DNA from: a virus
Length of the DNA stretch: 29,375 bases
IMG/VR virus record: IMGVR_UViG_3300025000_000335
Coordinates: 1-29,375 of that record
Direction: 5' to 3' (one strand)
The position numbers and the translations under genes were made by a program. Shown in pieces: positions 10,356 to 18,508 of this stretch. Within the stretch, counting starts at the first letter, position 1, and every line of letters begins with the position of its first letter. The notes below the pieces were generated by a model. That model was given only the letters and a program-made list of their open reading frames with translations. It had not been told where the DNA came from and made no database searches.

Positions 10356-11920
10356 TGGAATCCCCCACTCTCCCCTCCGGCTTCACCACCTGGACGGATC
10401 TGTTCCGCACCATGGGTCCCGAGGAGCAAGTTGAATTCGTGCAGTCCCTTTCCGCGCATGAGGCGGTGGCTTTAGATTATATACAACGTGAGGAAACGTC
10501 AAGGCTGGCCCAGGAAAGCTTGAACCCCTTCTCTTCTTATCTCGACCCCCATTATCCTCCAGCTGAACATCACCGGGCGATGAATTGCGCCCTGGAGGCC
10601 CTGGACCGGGGGGAAATTAAGCGCCTCATGGTGTTTGCGCCCCCCGGCGCGGCTAAGACGACCTACGTTTCGGTCCGTTATCCGGCCTTTTATCTCGGGC
10701 GGCACCCCGGGCATTCCATCATCTTCGGGACCCACACGTCGGAGTTTGCGGAGGAGATAGGTGGGAAGGTGCGGGATGTAGTCTCCTCGGACCAGTATGA
10801 GGAGATTTTCAAGTGCCGCGTTTCTCCGGCCTCGAGGGCCATGATCCGCTGGCAGCTTACCAACGGGGGGGAGTGGCGCGGCGTGGGAGTCGGACAAGCC
10901 GTTTCAGGGCGCCGGGCGAACGGCCTCATCTTCGACGATACGATTAAATCCTTCCGGGATTCTCAGAGCCCTACGGTCCGCCAGGGCGTCTTTGAATGGT
11001 ACAGGTCAGACATGAAGAACCGCATGATGCCGGAGTCGTGGATCGCCATGATTCACACGCGCTGGCACGTGTCGGACCTCCCGGGCTGCATCCTTCCCGC
11101 TAAGTACGACGGACGGTCGGGATGGGTCCGGTCGGCGGACGGTTCCGAGTGGTGGTATGTCTTGAATTTCCCGATGCTGGCGGAGCGGTTCGACGATCCC
11201 GTGGGGCGGAAGCCGGGAGAGAGGCTGTGGCCGGGGTGGTTCTCGGAGGCGTACGTCAAGGTTAAGAAGATAGATCAGGGGCCGTACAATTGGGCCTCCC
11301 TCTACCAGCAGCGCCCCATGGTGGCGGGTGGCACGATAATGAAGAGGGACTGGTTTAACGTGGTGCGCAAGCCGCCAGAGAAGTTTGACAGGGTGGTGCG
11401 GTATTGGGATTTCGCCTCTACGGAGCAGTCTGTTCGGAACGAGGACCCCGATTGGACGGTGGGATGTAAGATGGGTGTGTTGAAGGGCCGTTACACGGTC
11501 TTGGACGTGGTGAGGTTCCGTGGGTCCCCCGCCACGGTGGAGGACCGGGTGAAGTCTACCGCCTGGAAGGACGGGCGGGAAATCAAGCAATGGTTGGAGC
11601 AGGAACCGGGATCTTCTGGAAAGACGGTGGTGGAACATTACGTGCGGACGGTCCTGCAGGGCCTCTCCGCCGGGGGGCAGAGGGCGACGGGTTCCAAGGT
11701 GGCCCGGGCGGACGTGTTGGCCTCGGCAGCGGAGAACGGGAACGTGGACGTGTTGGCCGCGCCGTGGAACGAAGCGTTCCTGGACGAGATGGAGGTGTTC
11801 AATAAAGGCGACCACGACGATCAGGTGGACGCCGCATCTGGAGCGGTCTCAAAGCTGATCCGTAAAAAGACGGCCGGAACGTGGGGTAAAAAGACCGCGA
11901 GAGGGGCCGTAAATGCCTAA
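10343..11920 (+). CDS. terL: Terminase large subunit
   Basis: This is the ATP-driven packaging motor and nuclease. The 525-residue protein has a Walker A segment APPGAAKTTY (P-loop at about 101-107, with Ala in place of the last Gly), a Walker B segment GLIFDDT at 194-200 and the C-terminal nuclease fold of the Terminase_6C type. There the acidic residues are visible in RYWDFAS (about 353-359), DPDWTVG and GDHDDQVDA (489-497). The length is normal. The ATG at 10343 has only a weak AAAGGG site. ATGs at 10352 and 10355 are alternatives. The end overlaps the portal start by 8 nt. It is unusual that terS lies 5.4 kb away, behind genes on the opposite strand. Confidence 0.95.
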   Translation: MPQMMESPTLPSGFTTWTDLFRTMGPEEQVEFVQSLSAHEAVALDYIQREETSRLAQESLNPFSSYLDPHYPPAEHHRAMNCALEALDRGEIKRLMVFAPPGAAKTTYVSVRYPAFYLGRHPGHSIIFGTHTSEFAEEIGGKVRDVVSSDQYEEIFKCRVSPASRAMIRWQLTNGGEWRGVGVGQAVSGRRANGLIFDDTIKSFRDSQSPTVRQGVFEWYRSDMKNRMMPESWIAMIHTRWHVSDLPGCILPAKYDGRSGWVRSADGSEWWYVLNFPMLAERFDDPVGRKPGERLWPGWFSEAYVKVKKIDQGPYNWASLYQQRPMVAGGTIMKRDWFNVVRKPPEKFDRVVRYWDFASTEQSVRNEDPDWTVGCKMGVLKGRYTVLDVVRFRGSPATVEDRVKSTAWKDGREIKQWLEQEPGSSGKTVVEHYVRTVLQGLSAGGQRATGSKVARADVLASAAENGNVDVLAAPWNEAFLDEMEVFNKGDHDDQVDAASGAVSKLIRKKTAGTWGKKTARGAVNA

Positions 11921-13376
11921 GAAGCAGAACGGGGTTCCCGCGAAAACCAGGCCGACTTTCATGTTGGCGGCATTGCGGCACATGTCCAACTCCATGCTCC
12001 TGGGGAGGGCGAAGCTCGCTGCCGCTCTGGGACAGACTTTCGGCGGCGACCGGGACATGTACACGGTCCTGGGGTACAAGAAGGTGTTGGATTATGACTA
12101 CTTCGACGCGCTTTACACCCGCCAGGACATAGCGGGGCGCATCGTGGACCTTCCGGCTCAGTCCACTTGGAAGAAGGGCCCGGAAGTGCGCGACACGGAC
12201 AATCCGGACGTGGAGACGGAATTTGAGATGGCCTGGGAGTCCCTCGTAAGGAAACTGAGGGTATGGCACTATTTCAGGCGGGCGGATCAGGTGGCGGGAA
12301 TAGGACAGTATGGGGTCCTCTTTCTGGGCCTTCCGGGGCCCCTGGAGTCCCCCGCCGCCCGTGTGAACGGGCCGGAGGGCCTGATGTACCTGTCCGTATA
12401 TTCCCAGCGGGCGGCCTCGGTGTCCAAATTCGTGTCCGATACGGCGGACCCCCGGTTCGGGCTGCCCGAGATGTACACAGTAGACTTCTCGAACCCGGAG
12501 AAGAACCAACTCCTGTCGGGCTCCGGCAAGGGGGTCCTTCTCAGGGGGACCGGGATGAGGGAGCAGAAGGTCCATTGGACCCGGGTGATACACATCGCGG
12601 ACGGCCTCGTGGAGGACGAGGTGTACGGAATGCCTCGGCTGCAGAGGGTCGCGAACCTCATGGAGGACCTCGCTAAGACTGTGGGCGGGTCGGCGGAAAT
12701 GTTTTGGCAAGCCGCCTCCAAGGGAATGCAGATGGACATCGATCCGGAGGCGGAGTTGACTTCCGACGATGAGGACAACCTGGAGACGGAGGTAGATGAA
12801 TACATCCACGGCCTCAGGCGGTGGATAAGGACGCGTGGGGCGACGATCAAGGAGTTGGGCGGCAAGAACGTAGACCCTCGCGGGGTGTTTACTGCCATCG
12901 TATCTCTCGTATCCGGGGCCACCGGGATACCGCAAAGGATTCTCATAGGAAGCGAGCGGGGCCAGTTGGCCTCGATACAGGATAAGCGGAACTGGAATGA
13001 GCGCGTGGCGGAACGGCAAGTCACCTTCGGAGAGCCCATGGTCCTGCGCCCGTTCGTGGACCGGTGCATCGTTCAGGGGGTTCTCCCAGAACCGAAGGGC
13101 GGGCAGTACGTGGTGAAGTGGTCGGATATGACGGCCCTGGGAGAGGACCAGATCTCCCTCATCGCACAGAGATCCTCGAACGCGATCAAGCAATTCGAGG
13201 AGGCAAAGGCCGTGGCCGCGAAGGCAGGAACACATTTTCCGGTCACGGATGAGGAGTTCCGGGAAAAGATGCTAGGACTGGCCCCCCTGGGGCCCGGGAA
13301 GACCAAGCCGGAGAAGGCCAAGCCGGGTAAGGTGGGGGAGGTTCCGGAGCAGGGTGGAGGGGAGGCGGCGGGATAG
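11913..13376 (+). CDS. Portal protein (DUF1073/Phage_portal_3-like)
   Basis: The portal forms the dodecameric ring at the capsid vertex through which DNA passes. The 487-residue protein carries the usual features of the DUF1073-like group: an N-terminal part with RQDIAGRIVDLPAQSTWKKG, a middle with ADQVAGIGQYGVLFLGL, the ring helix region (VYGMPRLQRVANLMEDLAKT), and ATGIPQRILIGSERGQLASI with DKRNWNERVAERQ near residue 350. The tail is rich in Lys, Pro and Gly. Position directly after terL and before the protease agrees. AGAGGGG precedes the ATG. Confidence 0.88.
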   Translation: MPKKQNGVPAKTRPTFMLAALRHMSNSMLLGRAKLAAALGQTFGGDRDMYTVLGYKKVLDYDYFDALYTRQDIAGRIVDLPAQSTWKKGPEVRDTDNPDVETEFEMAWESLVRKLRVWHYFRRADQVAGIGQYGVLFLGLPGPLESPAARVNGPEGLMYLSVYSQRAASVSKFVSDTADPRFGLPEMYTVDFSNPEKNQLLSGSGKGVLLRGTGMREQKVHWTRVIHIADGLVEDEVYGMPRLQRVANLMEDLAKTVGGSAEMFWQAASKGMQMDIDPEAELTSDDEDNLETEVDEYIHGLRRWIRTRGATIKELGGKNVDPRGVFTAIVSLVSGATGIPQRILIGSERGQLASIQDKRNWNERVAERQVTFGEPMVLRPFVDRCIVQGVLPEPKGGQYVVKWSDMTALGEDQISLIAQRSSNAIKQFEEAKAVAAKAGTHFPVTDEEFREKMLGLAPLGPGKTKPEKAKPGKVGEVPEQGGGEAAG

Positions 13377-13616
13377 ATGGGCTTCCTAGGCGCGAGAACG
13401 GTAGGGGCGACGAGGGAGTCATTCCCCCTGTTCCGGTGCCCGTCCTGCCGGAAGTCTGGGGTCATGGATGGGGACCAATTCCATGGACGGACCTCCATCA
13501 TTTGCCGGTGCGGGTGGCACAAGACAGTGAATTGGGACCGTCTCGATACTGGGGAGAGGGTCAGTTGGGAATACGCCGAATATAAGGAGATGCTACATGC
13601 CGATGCCGGTTCCTAA
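13377..13616 (+). CDS. Small zinc-ribbon protein, 79 aa
   Basis: Residues 21-45 hold CPSC and, 19 residues later, CRC (C21, C24, C43, C45), the pattern of a one-domain zinc ribbon. The rest is polar, with WEYAEYKEMLHADAGS at the end. The ATG follows the portal stop directly, behind a GGAGGGGAGGCGG run, and the 3' end overlaps the protease gene by 20 nt, so translation is probably coupled. Zinc-ribbon proteins in head operons may bind nucleic acid or help assembly. No specific function is known to me. Confidence 0.72.
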   Translation: MGFLGARTVGATRESFPLFRCPSCRKSGVMDGDQFHGRTSIICRCGWHKTVNWDRLDTGERVSWEYAEYKEMLHADAGS

Positions 13617-15315
13617 GGACGGGGAAAGCGAGGACGCTTTCATGGACAGGTGCATGGGGGCGGATGGCATGGTGGAGGAGTTTCCAGAATCGGACCAGCG
13701 GGCGGCGGTCTGCCATAAGCAGTTCCGCGGAAACGCCGCGCCTCCGGTGGTGAACGTCACGGCCAAGGTCCGCATGATGAGGGAATCCCGGCAGAGGCGA
13801 GAATTCGCCTTTTCGGTGCAGGTGAACGCGGCGGAACTGCGCGTGGACAAGATCGACGGCAGGGAGTTCAAGGTGTTCCCCGCCGTCATGCTGAACGAGG
13901 GGGTCCTCCGGAGCGTCTCCTCGCCCGGGCCGGAACTGGTCCTCTCGGAGGAGTTCGGAAAGGTCGTGGAAGGGTGGAATGGACGGCCCATCACGGCGGG
14001 GCATCCTCAGAGGGACGACGACTTCGTTTCGGCGGGAAGGCCGGACGTGTTCAACAGGGAACAGATGGGCTTCGTGTTCAACAGCCGCATGGATGGAGAC
14101 AAGCTACGCTCCGAGATGTGGATAGACGTGGACAAGGCGAAAAAGTCGGACGGCGGCCTGGAGATCCTCCGGCGCATGGAGGCGGGGGAGCGCGTGGAAA
14201 TTTCCACGGGCTACTTCATGGACCTCGAGTCCGCCCAAGGGGAGTTTCGGGGCGCGAAGTACGAAGGGATTCAACGAAACTTCGTCCCAGACCATTTGGC
14301 CGTCCTGGGCGACGGGGAGAAAGGCGCTTGCTCCTGGGAGATGGGGTGCGGTGTGCGGGTGAACGCCGCGAAAGAAGGGAAGTGGGGAAAAGACAAACCT
14401 GCAGGGTCGCTGCGGGACGAGGAGGATGGGGCGCTGATGAAGGCGTACCGCATGGTGAAGGGGCTGTTCACGGGGAACATCAACGACATGGACCTCCGGA
14501 CGGCTCTGCAGATCGCTTTGGATAAGGAGGCCGAGAGCGGCGAGAATCAGACGAGGGCGTTCAGGTTCATCATCGCCGTGGAGGGTGAATTCGTCGTCTA
14601 TGAGGAGGACTTCCGAAAGCTGATGAAGCGCGGGTTCAAGATGGGGAAGGACGGGAAGGTGGTCCTGGGCAAAGAGGTCCAGGAGGTGAGGCCAGAAACC
14701 AATTTTATCGCGGTCAATCAAGCCGCGTCCCCGAGCGCAGAGGAGAGGAAAGAGATGGATAAGGCCGGTGTGGTCAGCAAGATCATCGCCAGCAAGGTGA
14801 ACAAGTTCGAAGAAAAGGACAGGGCGGTCCTCATGTCTCTGAACGAGGAAGTGCTCCAGAAGATCGAGGAGGCGTCCCCCGCTGCGCCGGAGACGGTGGG
14901 AGGCCCCGCGCCCAGTGACCCCGCTGCGCCGGAGAAGAAGGAGGAGCCTCCGGTCATTGCGAACAAGGGCCCTCAGACCGCTGAGGAATACGTCAAGGCG
15001 GCCCCGGAAGGGGTGCGCGATTTCCTCGCGGGCGGGCTAGAAATGCTTAAGCGGCACCGGGAAGCGATGGTGAAGGCCATCACCTCGAACAGCGCGAACA
15101 AGTTCACCGAGGCCGAGCTCAAGAAAATGGGCACGGATGACCTGGAGAAGATTTCCGCACTCCTGGGAGACGCTGTGCCGGAAGTGAACTACAGCGGGCG
15201 GGGGATTCACCGGGTTCCGGCCCTGAACGTCTCGGAAGAGGCCATTCCTGAGCCTCCGAGCGTGTTCAAGCTCCTGCAAGAGAAGGCAAACGGAGCCGCT
15301 GCCGCGGCCAAGTAG
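13597..15315 (+). CDS. Capsid maturation protease with C-terminal scaffold-like part (DUF2213)
   Basis: This 572-residue protein looks like a protease and scaffold in one chain. Residues 1-45 carry a small domain common in phage head proteins (DAFMDRCMGADGMVEEFPES, then DQRAAVCHKQF). Residues about 65-260 match DUF2213-type proteases: FKVFPAVMLNEGVLR, WNGRPITAGHPQRDD, MWIDVDKAKKSDGG and RVEISTGYFMDLE. His and Ser residues for catalysis are probably those in AGHP and EISTGY. The remainder is charged, with Ala/Pro-rich linkers (EASPAAPETVGGPAPSDPA) and helices typical of scaffolds. AAGGAG lies 7 nt before the ATG. Capsid location follows from the neighbours. Confidence 0.82.
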   Translation: MPMPVPKDGESEDAFMDRCMGADGMVEEFPESDQRAAVCHKQFRGNAAPPVVNVTAKVRMMRESRQRREFAFSVQVNAAELRVDKIDGREFKVFPAVMLNEGVLRSVSSPGPELVLSEEFGKVVEGWNGRPITAGHPQRDDDFVSAGRPDVFNREQMGFVFNSRMDGDKLRSEMWIDVDKAKKSDGGLEILRRMEAGERVEISTGYFMDLESAQGEFRGAKYEGIQRNFVPDHLAVLGDGEKGACSWEMGCGVRVNAAKEGKWGKDKPAGSLRDEEDGALMKAYRMVKGLFTGNINDMDLRTALQIALDKEAESGENQTRAFRFIIAVEGEFVVYEEDFRKLMKRGFKMGKDGKVVLGKEVQEVRPETNFIAVNQAASPSAEERKEMDKAGVVSKIIASKVNKFEEKDRAVLMSLNEEVLQKIEEASPAAPETVGGPAPSDPAAPEKKEEPPVIANKGPQTAEEYVKAAPEGVRDFLAGGLEMLKRHREAMVKAITSNSANKFTEAELKKMGTDDLEKISALLGDAVPEVNYSGRGIHRVPALNVSEEAIPEPPSVFKLLQEKANGAAAAAK

Positions 15316-15364
15316 AGGTGCGGCCAACGAATAAGGGAAACACATTCACTAAAAGGAGCTAGAA

Positions 15365-15838
15365 ATGGCCAGCAAGACGATCGTTCTGAAAGGGCAGGGG
15401 GTTCGGAAGGAGCATCTGGCGGCGGGGACCATCACCCCCGGCCACTTGATCGCGTTGAACGGCTCCAGCAGGGTGGTGGTTCACGCCACGGCGGGAGGCA
15501 ACGCGGCGGTGATGGTCGCGATCGAGGAGGACCACATCGGACACGACATCGACGATGACTATTCCTCCGGTGATCTCGTCATGTACGAGCATCTTCCTCC
15601 GGGGGCGGAATGGCAGGCGATCCTCACCACGAGTCAGACCGTCGTGCAGGGGGACTTTTTGGAGTCGGCGGGGAATGGGCGGCTCAGAAAGCACACTCCC
15701 CCGGTGATGGATTCAACCCCGGACCCGGCCACTCCGGGTGGGGGAAGCACTTTGTACAGCAAGGGGATCGTGGCCCAGGCTCTTGAAGCCGTGACCACGA
15801 CGGCGGCGGTAGCCCGCATCAAGGTGCAAGTGGTTTAA
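15365..15838 (+). CDS. Head decoration-like protein, 157 aa
   Basis: The protein starts MASKTIVLKGQGVRKEHLAA. It has an all-beta pattern with TITPGHLIALNGSSRVVVHA, VMVAIEEDHIGHDIDDDYSS and GDLVMYEHLPPGAEWQAILT, typical of small capsid decoration proteins that stabilise the shell. The C-terminal strand AAVARIKVQVV is also usual for them. An AAAAGGAG ribosome site precedes the ATG by 7 nt. It lies between the protease and the major capsid gene, as in many siphophages. Its stop lies within a hairpin (GGTTT/AAACC with CCCTG/CAGGG, 15832-15867) that separates it from the capsid gene. Confidence 0.78.
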   Translation: MASKTIVLKGQGVRKEHLAAGTITPGHLIALNGSSRVVVHATAGGNAAVMVAIEEDHIGHDIDDDYSSGDLVMYEHLPPGAEWQAILTTSQTVVQGDFLESAGNGRLRKHTPPVMDSTPDPATPGGGSTLYSKGIVAQALEAVTTTAAVARIKVQVV

Positions 15839-15867
15839 GGGGGCCCTGAGACCAGGGGACCAAAACC
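15832..15867 (+). other. Hairpin between decoration and capsid genes
   Basis: GGTTT (15832-15836) pairs with AAACC (15863-15867), and inside it CCCTG (15844-15848) pairs with CAGGG (15853-15857). The stem covers the decoration stop codon. It is followed by CTTTACATCGAAGGAGAGG, the capsid ribosome leader. A role in RNA processing or differential expression of the capsid gene is possible. Confidence 0.45.
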
Positions 15868-15888
15868 TTTACATCGAAGGAGAGGAAA

Positions 15889-16881
15889 ATGAATAAGAAG
15901 TTGGTTTCGACCCCCGATCAGTTCGTTCCCTCTGCGGGGGCGTATGCCGGTGCCATGTTTCTGAAACACGGACTGAATCTCAACGCCCTCCGCACGAACG
16001 ATCTCCTGCGGAAGGATGAATGGATTCAGTTCGATACGGCGTTGGTCCATGAAGCGATGATCCGGCTGAACGGAATCGCTGATCTCGTGGCGAGAGGGCT
16101 GATTTACAATTTGCCCAACGCCCTCGGGAAGACGATCGTTCAGTGGGAAAAGATCTCCGACATGGACCCGGCGGTCCGGAGCATGGACGGGGCGCGGCGG
16201 GGCGACAGGGACCGCCAGGACTTCACCCTGAACAACATCCCCGTGTACATCACGCACAAGGACTTCAACCTCAACCTGCGCATGCTGGAAGGGTCGCGGA
16301 CCCTGGGCCAGCCGATCGATGTGACGCAGATCCAAACGGCTACTCGGCTGATCGTTGAGAGCAACGAGGATGCTTTGTTCAACGGGCCGGGAATCACGGT
16401 AGACGGGAACACCGCCTACGGATACACCACCCATCCGAACCGGAATCTGGGCACCATCGCGGAGCCGTGGACGGATTCGGCAACTACCGGCGAGGATATG
16501 CTGGATGACGTGATTCAGATGATCACGTCGGCGCACGGCGACCGGATGTTCGGTCCGTTCATGCTGTACCTTCCGTCGGGGTACATGACGGCCACGATGG
16601 ATGACTACAAGGCCAGTTCCGACAAGACCATCCTCCAGCGGATCAAGGAACTGCCGGGCATCCTCGACGTGAAGGTGTCCGATCAGTTGGCCGCCGGGAA
16701 CATGGTCCTGGTGCAGATGACCAGCGACGTGGTGGACTTGATCTCCGGGGAGCAGCCCCGGGTCGTCACCTGGGACATCGAGGGCGGGTTCATCCTGTGC
16801 TTCAAGGTTCTGGACATTCTCATCCCCAGGATCAAGACGGACGCCCAGAACCGTTGCGGGGTGGTCCACTACTCCGAGTAA
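15889..16881 (+). CDS. Major capsid protein
   Basis: This is the shell protein (HK97-fold expected). The 330-residue chain shows landmarks of the capsid group that accompanies DUF2213 proteases: LRTNDLLRKDEWIQFDTALV near the start, then NLPNALGKTIVQWEKISDMD, the RGDRDRQDFTLNNIPVYITH stretch, KDFNLNLRMLEGSRTLGQPI, a long spine-helix region (ATRLIVESNEDALFNGPGIT) and a C-terminal beta part (VVTWDIEGGFILCFKVLDIL). I see no encapsulin cargo or protease motif. The ATG has GAAGGAGAGG 4 nt ahead. Codons are mostly GC-ending, as expected for a highly expressed gene. Confidence 0.9.
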   Translation: MNKKLVSTPDQFVPSAGAYAGAMFLKHGLNLNALRTNDLLRKDEWIQFDTALVHEAMIRLNGIADLVARGLIYNLPNALGKTIVQWEKISDMDPAVRSMDGARRGDRDRQDFTLNNIPVYITHKDFNLNLRMLEGSRTLGQPIDVTQIQTATRLIVESNEDALFNGPGITVDGNTAYGYTTHPNRNLGTIAEPWTDSATTGEDMLDDVIQMITSAHGDRMFGPFMLYLPSGYMTATMDDYKASSDKTILQRIKELPGILDVKVSDQLAAGNMVLVQMTSDVVDLISGEQPRVVTWDIEGGFILCFKVLDILIPRIKTDAQNRCGVVHYSE

Positions 16882-16955
16882 GGGGTGCGGTAAGGGGATC
16901 GTAACGATAGGGATAATTTTGGGGATAGGGTCGCGGGGGACGCCCCTGGCCCGAT

Positions 16956-16981
16956 AAGAGAGGCCTAATCCCACCTCTCTT
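16956..16981 (+). terminator. Hairpin after the major capsid gene
   Basis: AAGAGAGG (16956-16963) and CCTCTCTT (16974-16981) form an 8-bp stem followed by CCCCTTTAC. It is a weak intrinsic terminator or a processing site. It would limit read-through from the abundant capsid message into the connector genes. The T-run is short, so efficiency is uncertain. Confidence 0.45.
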
Positions 16982-17007
16982 CCCCTTTACATCGTAGGGG
17001 AGAGACG

Positions 17008-17523
17008 ATGTTACCAGAGGATTTGGTCAGAGTTAAGGTGATTGGAAAGTACCACCGTCCAGGGCGTGGGGCGGGGCTATATTCTTTGGGGGAGATCCTC
17101 GTCGTCACCAGAAAGCAAGCTCAGGCGGGGCAGGGGGTGTTGATCGAGGAGAATGAGCCTATTCCCGCTTCCCCGCCCAAGGAGACGCAGAGGTATGAAA
17201 AGTTCTTCCCCCCCAAGGCCAAAAAAGAGGAACGGGGAGAGGAACAGGGAGAGGAACGGGAGGACGAATCTCATCTCAAATCCTCTGAAATTCCAGGTTC
17301 TCCGCCTCCTTTGCCGGAGACTTCTGTGGAGGAGGACCTCAGACCTACCGTGTTGTTAAGAAGGGAATCCGTAGAGGGGCGGGGGGTGAGGTACATCAAG
17401 GAGGATGGAAGCCCCGCCCACATCGGGCGTCTGGGAACGAAGCAAGAGGAAGAAGCCGTCATAAAGACCCAGACCAGAAAGGCCAATGAGGCCGGGTTCA
17501 GGTTGGAAGTAGTTGATTCCTAG
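17008..17523 (+). CDS. Head-proximal hypothetical protein with SH3/KOW-like start, 171 aa
   Basis: Residues 1-50 (MLPEDLVRVKVIGKYHRPGR, then GLYSLGEILVVTRKQAQAGQ) look like a small SH3/KOW-type barrel. Residues 55-110 are a charged, proline-rich linker. The C-terminal 60 residues contain a short beta segment (GVRYIKEDGSPAHIGRLGTK). The leader CTTTACATCGTAGGGGAGAG resembles that of the capsid gene. The N-terminal domain is similar in pattern to residues 1-50 of the glycosyltransferase at 18492. Position between capsid and connector suggests a minor head or decoration role. Confidence 0.65.
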   Translation: MLPEDLVRVKVIGKYHRPGRGAGLYSLGEILVVTRKQAQAGQGVLIEENEPIPASPPKETQRYEKFFPPKAKKEERGEEQGEEREDESHLKSSEIPGSPPPLPETSVEEDLRPTVLLRRESVEGRGVRYIKEDGSPAHIGRLGTKQEEEAVIKTQTRKANEAGFRLEVVDS

Positions 17524-17531
17524 GGGGTGCC

Positions 17532-17891
17532 ATGGCTAGGGTCACTTCCATCGAAGTCAAGGAAATCATCTCCACGGACATCGCGGACCTTACCGCGTAC
17601 ATAACGGCGGCGAATCTGTTGGTGACGGAGGTGCTGGGAGGCCTCCTTTCGGATGCTCTCCTCAAAGAGATAGAGCGTTGGCTCTCCGCCCACCTCATCG
17701 CCAGCGGCGGGGAGGAAGGGGCGCGGATTGAAGAGGAACGCATCTTTGAGGCGTACGCGGCGAGATACGGGGGGAAGTTTGGCTTCGGATTGTCGGGCTC
17801 CAGGTATGGCCAACAAGTGGCCATCCTTGACACGACGGGCAGAATGGTCTCTCAAGGGACCGTCAAGCCCGCCGTATTCAGGATGATGTAA
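17532..17891 (+). CDS. Head-tail connector (adaptor) protein, 119 aa
   Basis: The protein fits the small helical adaptors that bind below the portal: TSIEVKEIISTDIADLTAYI, then ANLLVTEVLGGLLSDALLKE, IERWLSAHLIASGGEEGARI and the typical end GFGLSGSRYGQQVAILDTTG. GGGGGT precedes the ATG. The stop is followed directly by the next start (TAATGA). It marks the boundary where the sugar cassette has been inserted, since the following connector gene appears only at 21929. Confidence 0.82.
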   Translation: MARVTSIEVKEIISTDIADLTAYITAANLLVTEVLGGLLSDALLKEIERWLSAHLIASGGEEGARIEEERIFEAYAARYGGKFGFGLSGSRYGQQVAILDTTGRMVSQGTVKPAVFRMM

Positions 17892-18508
17892 TGAATCGTA
17901 CCGTTGAGAGGGTCTGGGGCCGTAATGACGTAGCATATGTGCTGGCTTCTGGGCCCTCTCATGGTCTCATAGATTTAGATTTGTTACGTGGACGTAAGGT
18001 GGTGATTACGAACAACATGGTGTTTAAAACGCCTTGGGCCCCGATTTTATGCGTCCGTGACAAATTGTGGTGGAAGGAGTACCAAGGCCGCCCTGAGTTT
18101 CAAAGTTTCGAGGGTGAGGTCATCACGGTAGTCCCTAATCATTTCCATAAAAATCTCACGTTTTTGAATTATGGGGGAAGTGATGGCCTCAGCCGGGACA
18201 GGTACACCGTCTACGGGTTAAACTGCGGCCAAATGGCCATGAACGTCGTATTCCTAAAGGGGGCGGGCACTATAATTCTGATAGGTTTTGATATGCGGAA
18301 GGTGAACGATTTGGATCATGGGTGTGAACCACATAAGAGGCCCGTCAAGGAAGAAAATTATAGTAGGTTCATAAGAAACATGGCTGTGATGGCATCGGAA
18401 TTGCGCGACGAGGGTATAGAAGTCCTCAATGCTACACCGGGTAGCGCTCTTCCTTATTTCCCAATAATTTCCATGGAGGAGGCCCTTCGTCGTGGCAGAC
18501 TTAATTAG
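17891..18508 (+). CDS. DUF115-like Rossmann-fold protein, possible sugar transferase
   Basis: This 205-residue protein begins with a nucleotide-binding-like strand and loop (VAYVLASGPSHGLIDLDLLR, residues about 14-33). Then come VVITNNMVFKTPWAPILCV, a central YGLNCGQMAMNVVFLKGAGT, IILIGFDMRKVND and a C-terminal part VKEENYSRFIRNMAVMASEL with EVLNATPGSALPYFP. GPS, GFDM and NATPGS are typical of a phage protein group related to DUF115 and to CMP-sugar transferases. Some members are annotated as glycosyltransferases. The exact substrate is unknown. Start and stop overlap the neighbours, making it the first gene of a five-gene cassette. Confidence 0.7.
   Translation: MNRTVERVWGRNDVAYVLASGPSHGLIDLDLLRGRKVVITNNMVFKTPWAPILCVRDKLWWKEYQGRPEFQSFEGEVITVVPNHFHKNLTFLNYGGSDGLSRDRYTVYGLNCGQMAMNVVFLKGAGTIILIGFDMRKVNDLDHGCEPHKRPVKEENYSRFIRNMAVMASELRDEGIEVLNATPGSALPYFPIISMEEALRRGRLN

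Noticed and set aside
11799-13235. Long minus-strand frame opposite the portal gene
   Set aside because: It is an antisense shadow of the portal gene with His/Pro/Arg-rich composition. The portal frame has recognisable family motifs.
13974-14525. Overlapping plus-strand frame inside the protease gene
   Set aside because: It is very rich in Gly and Arg, as expected for a shifted frame in GC-rich DNA, with no start signal.
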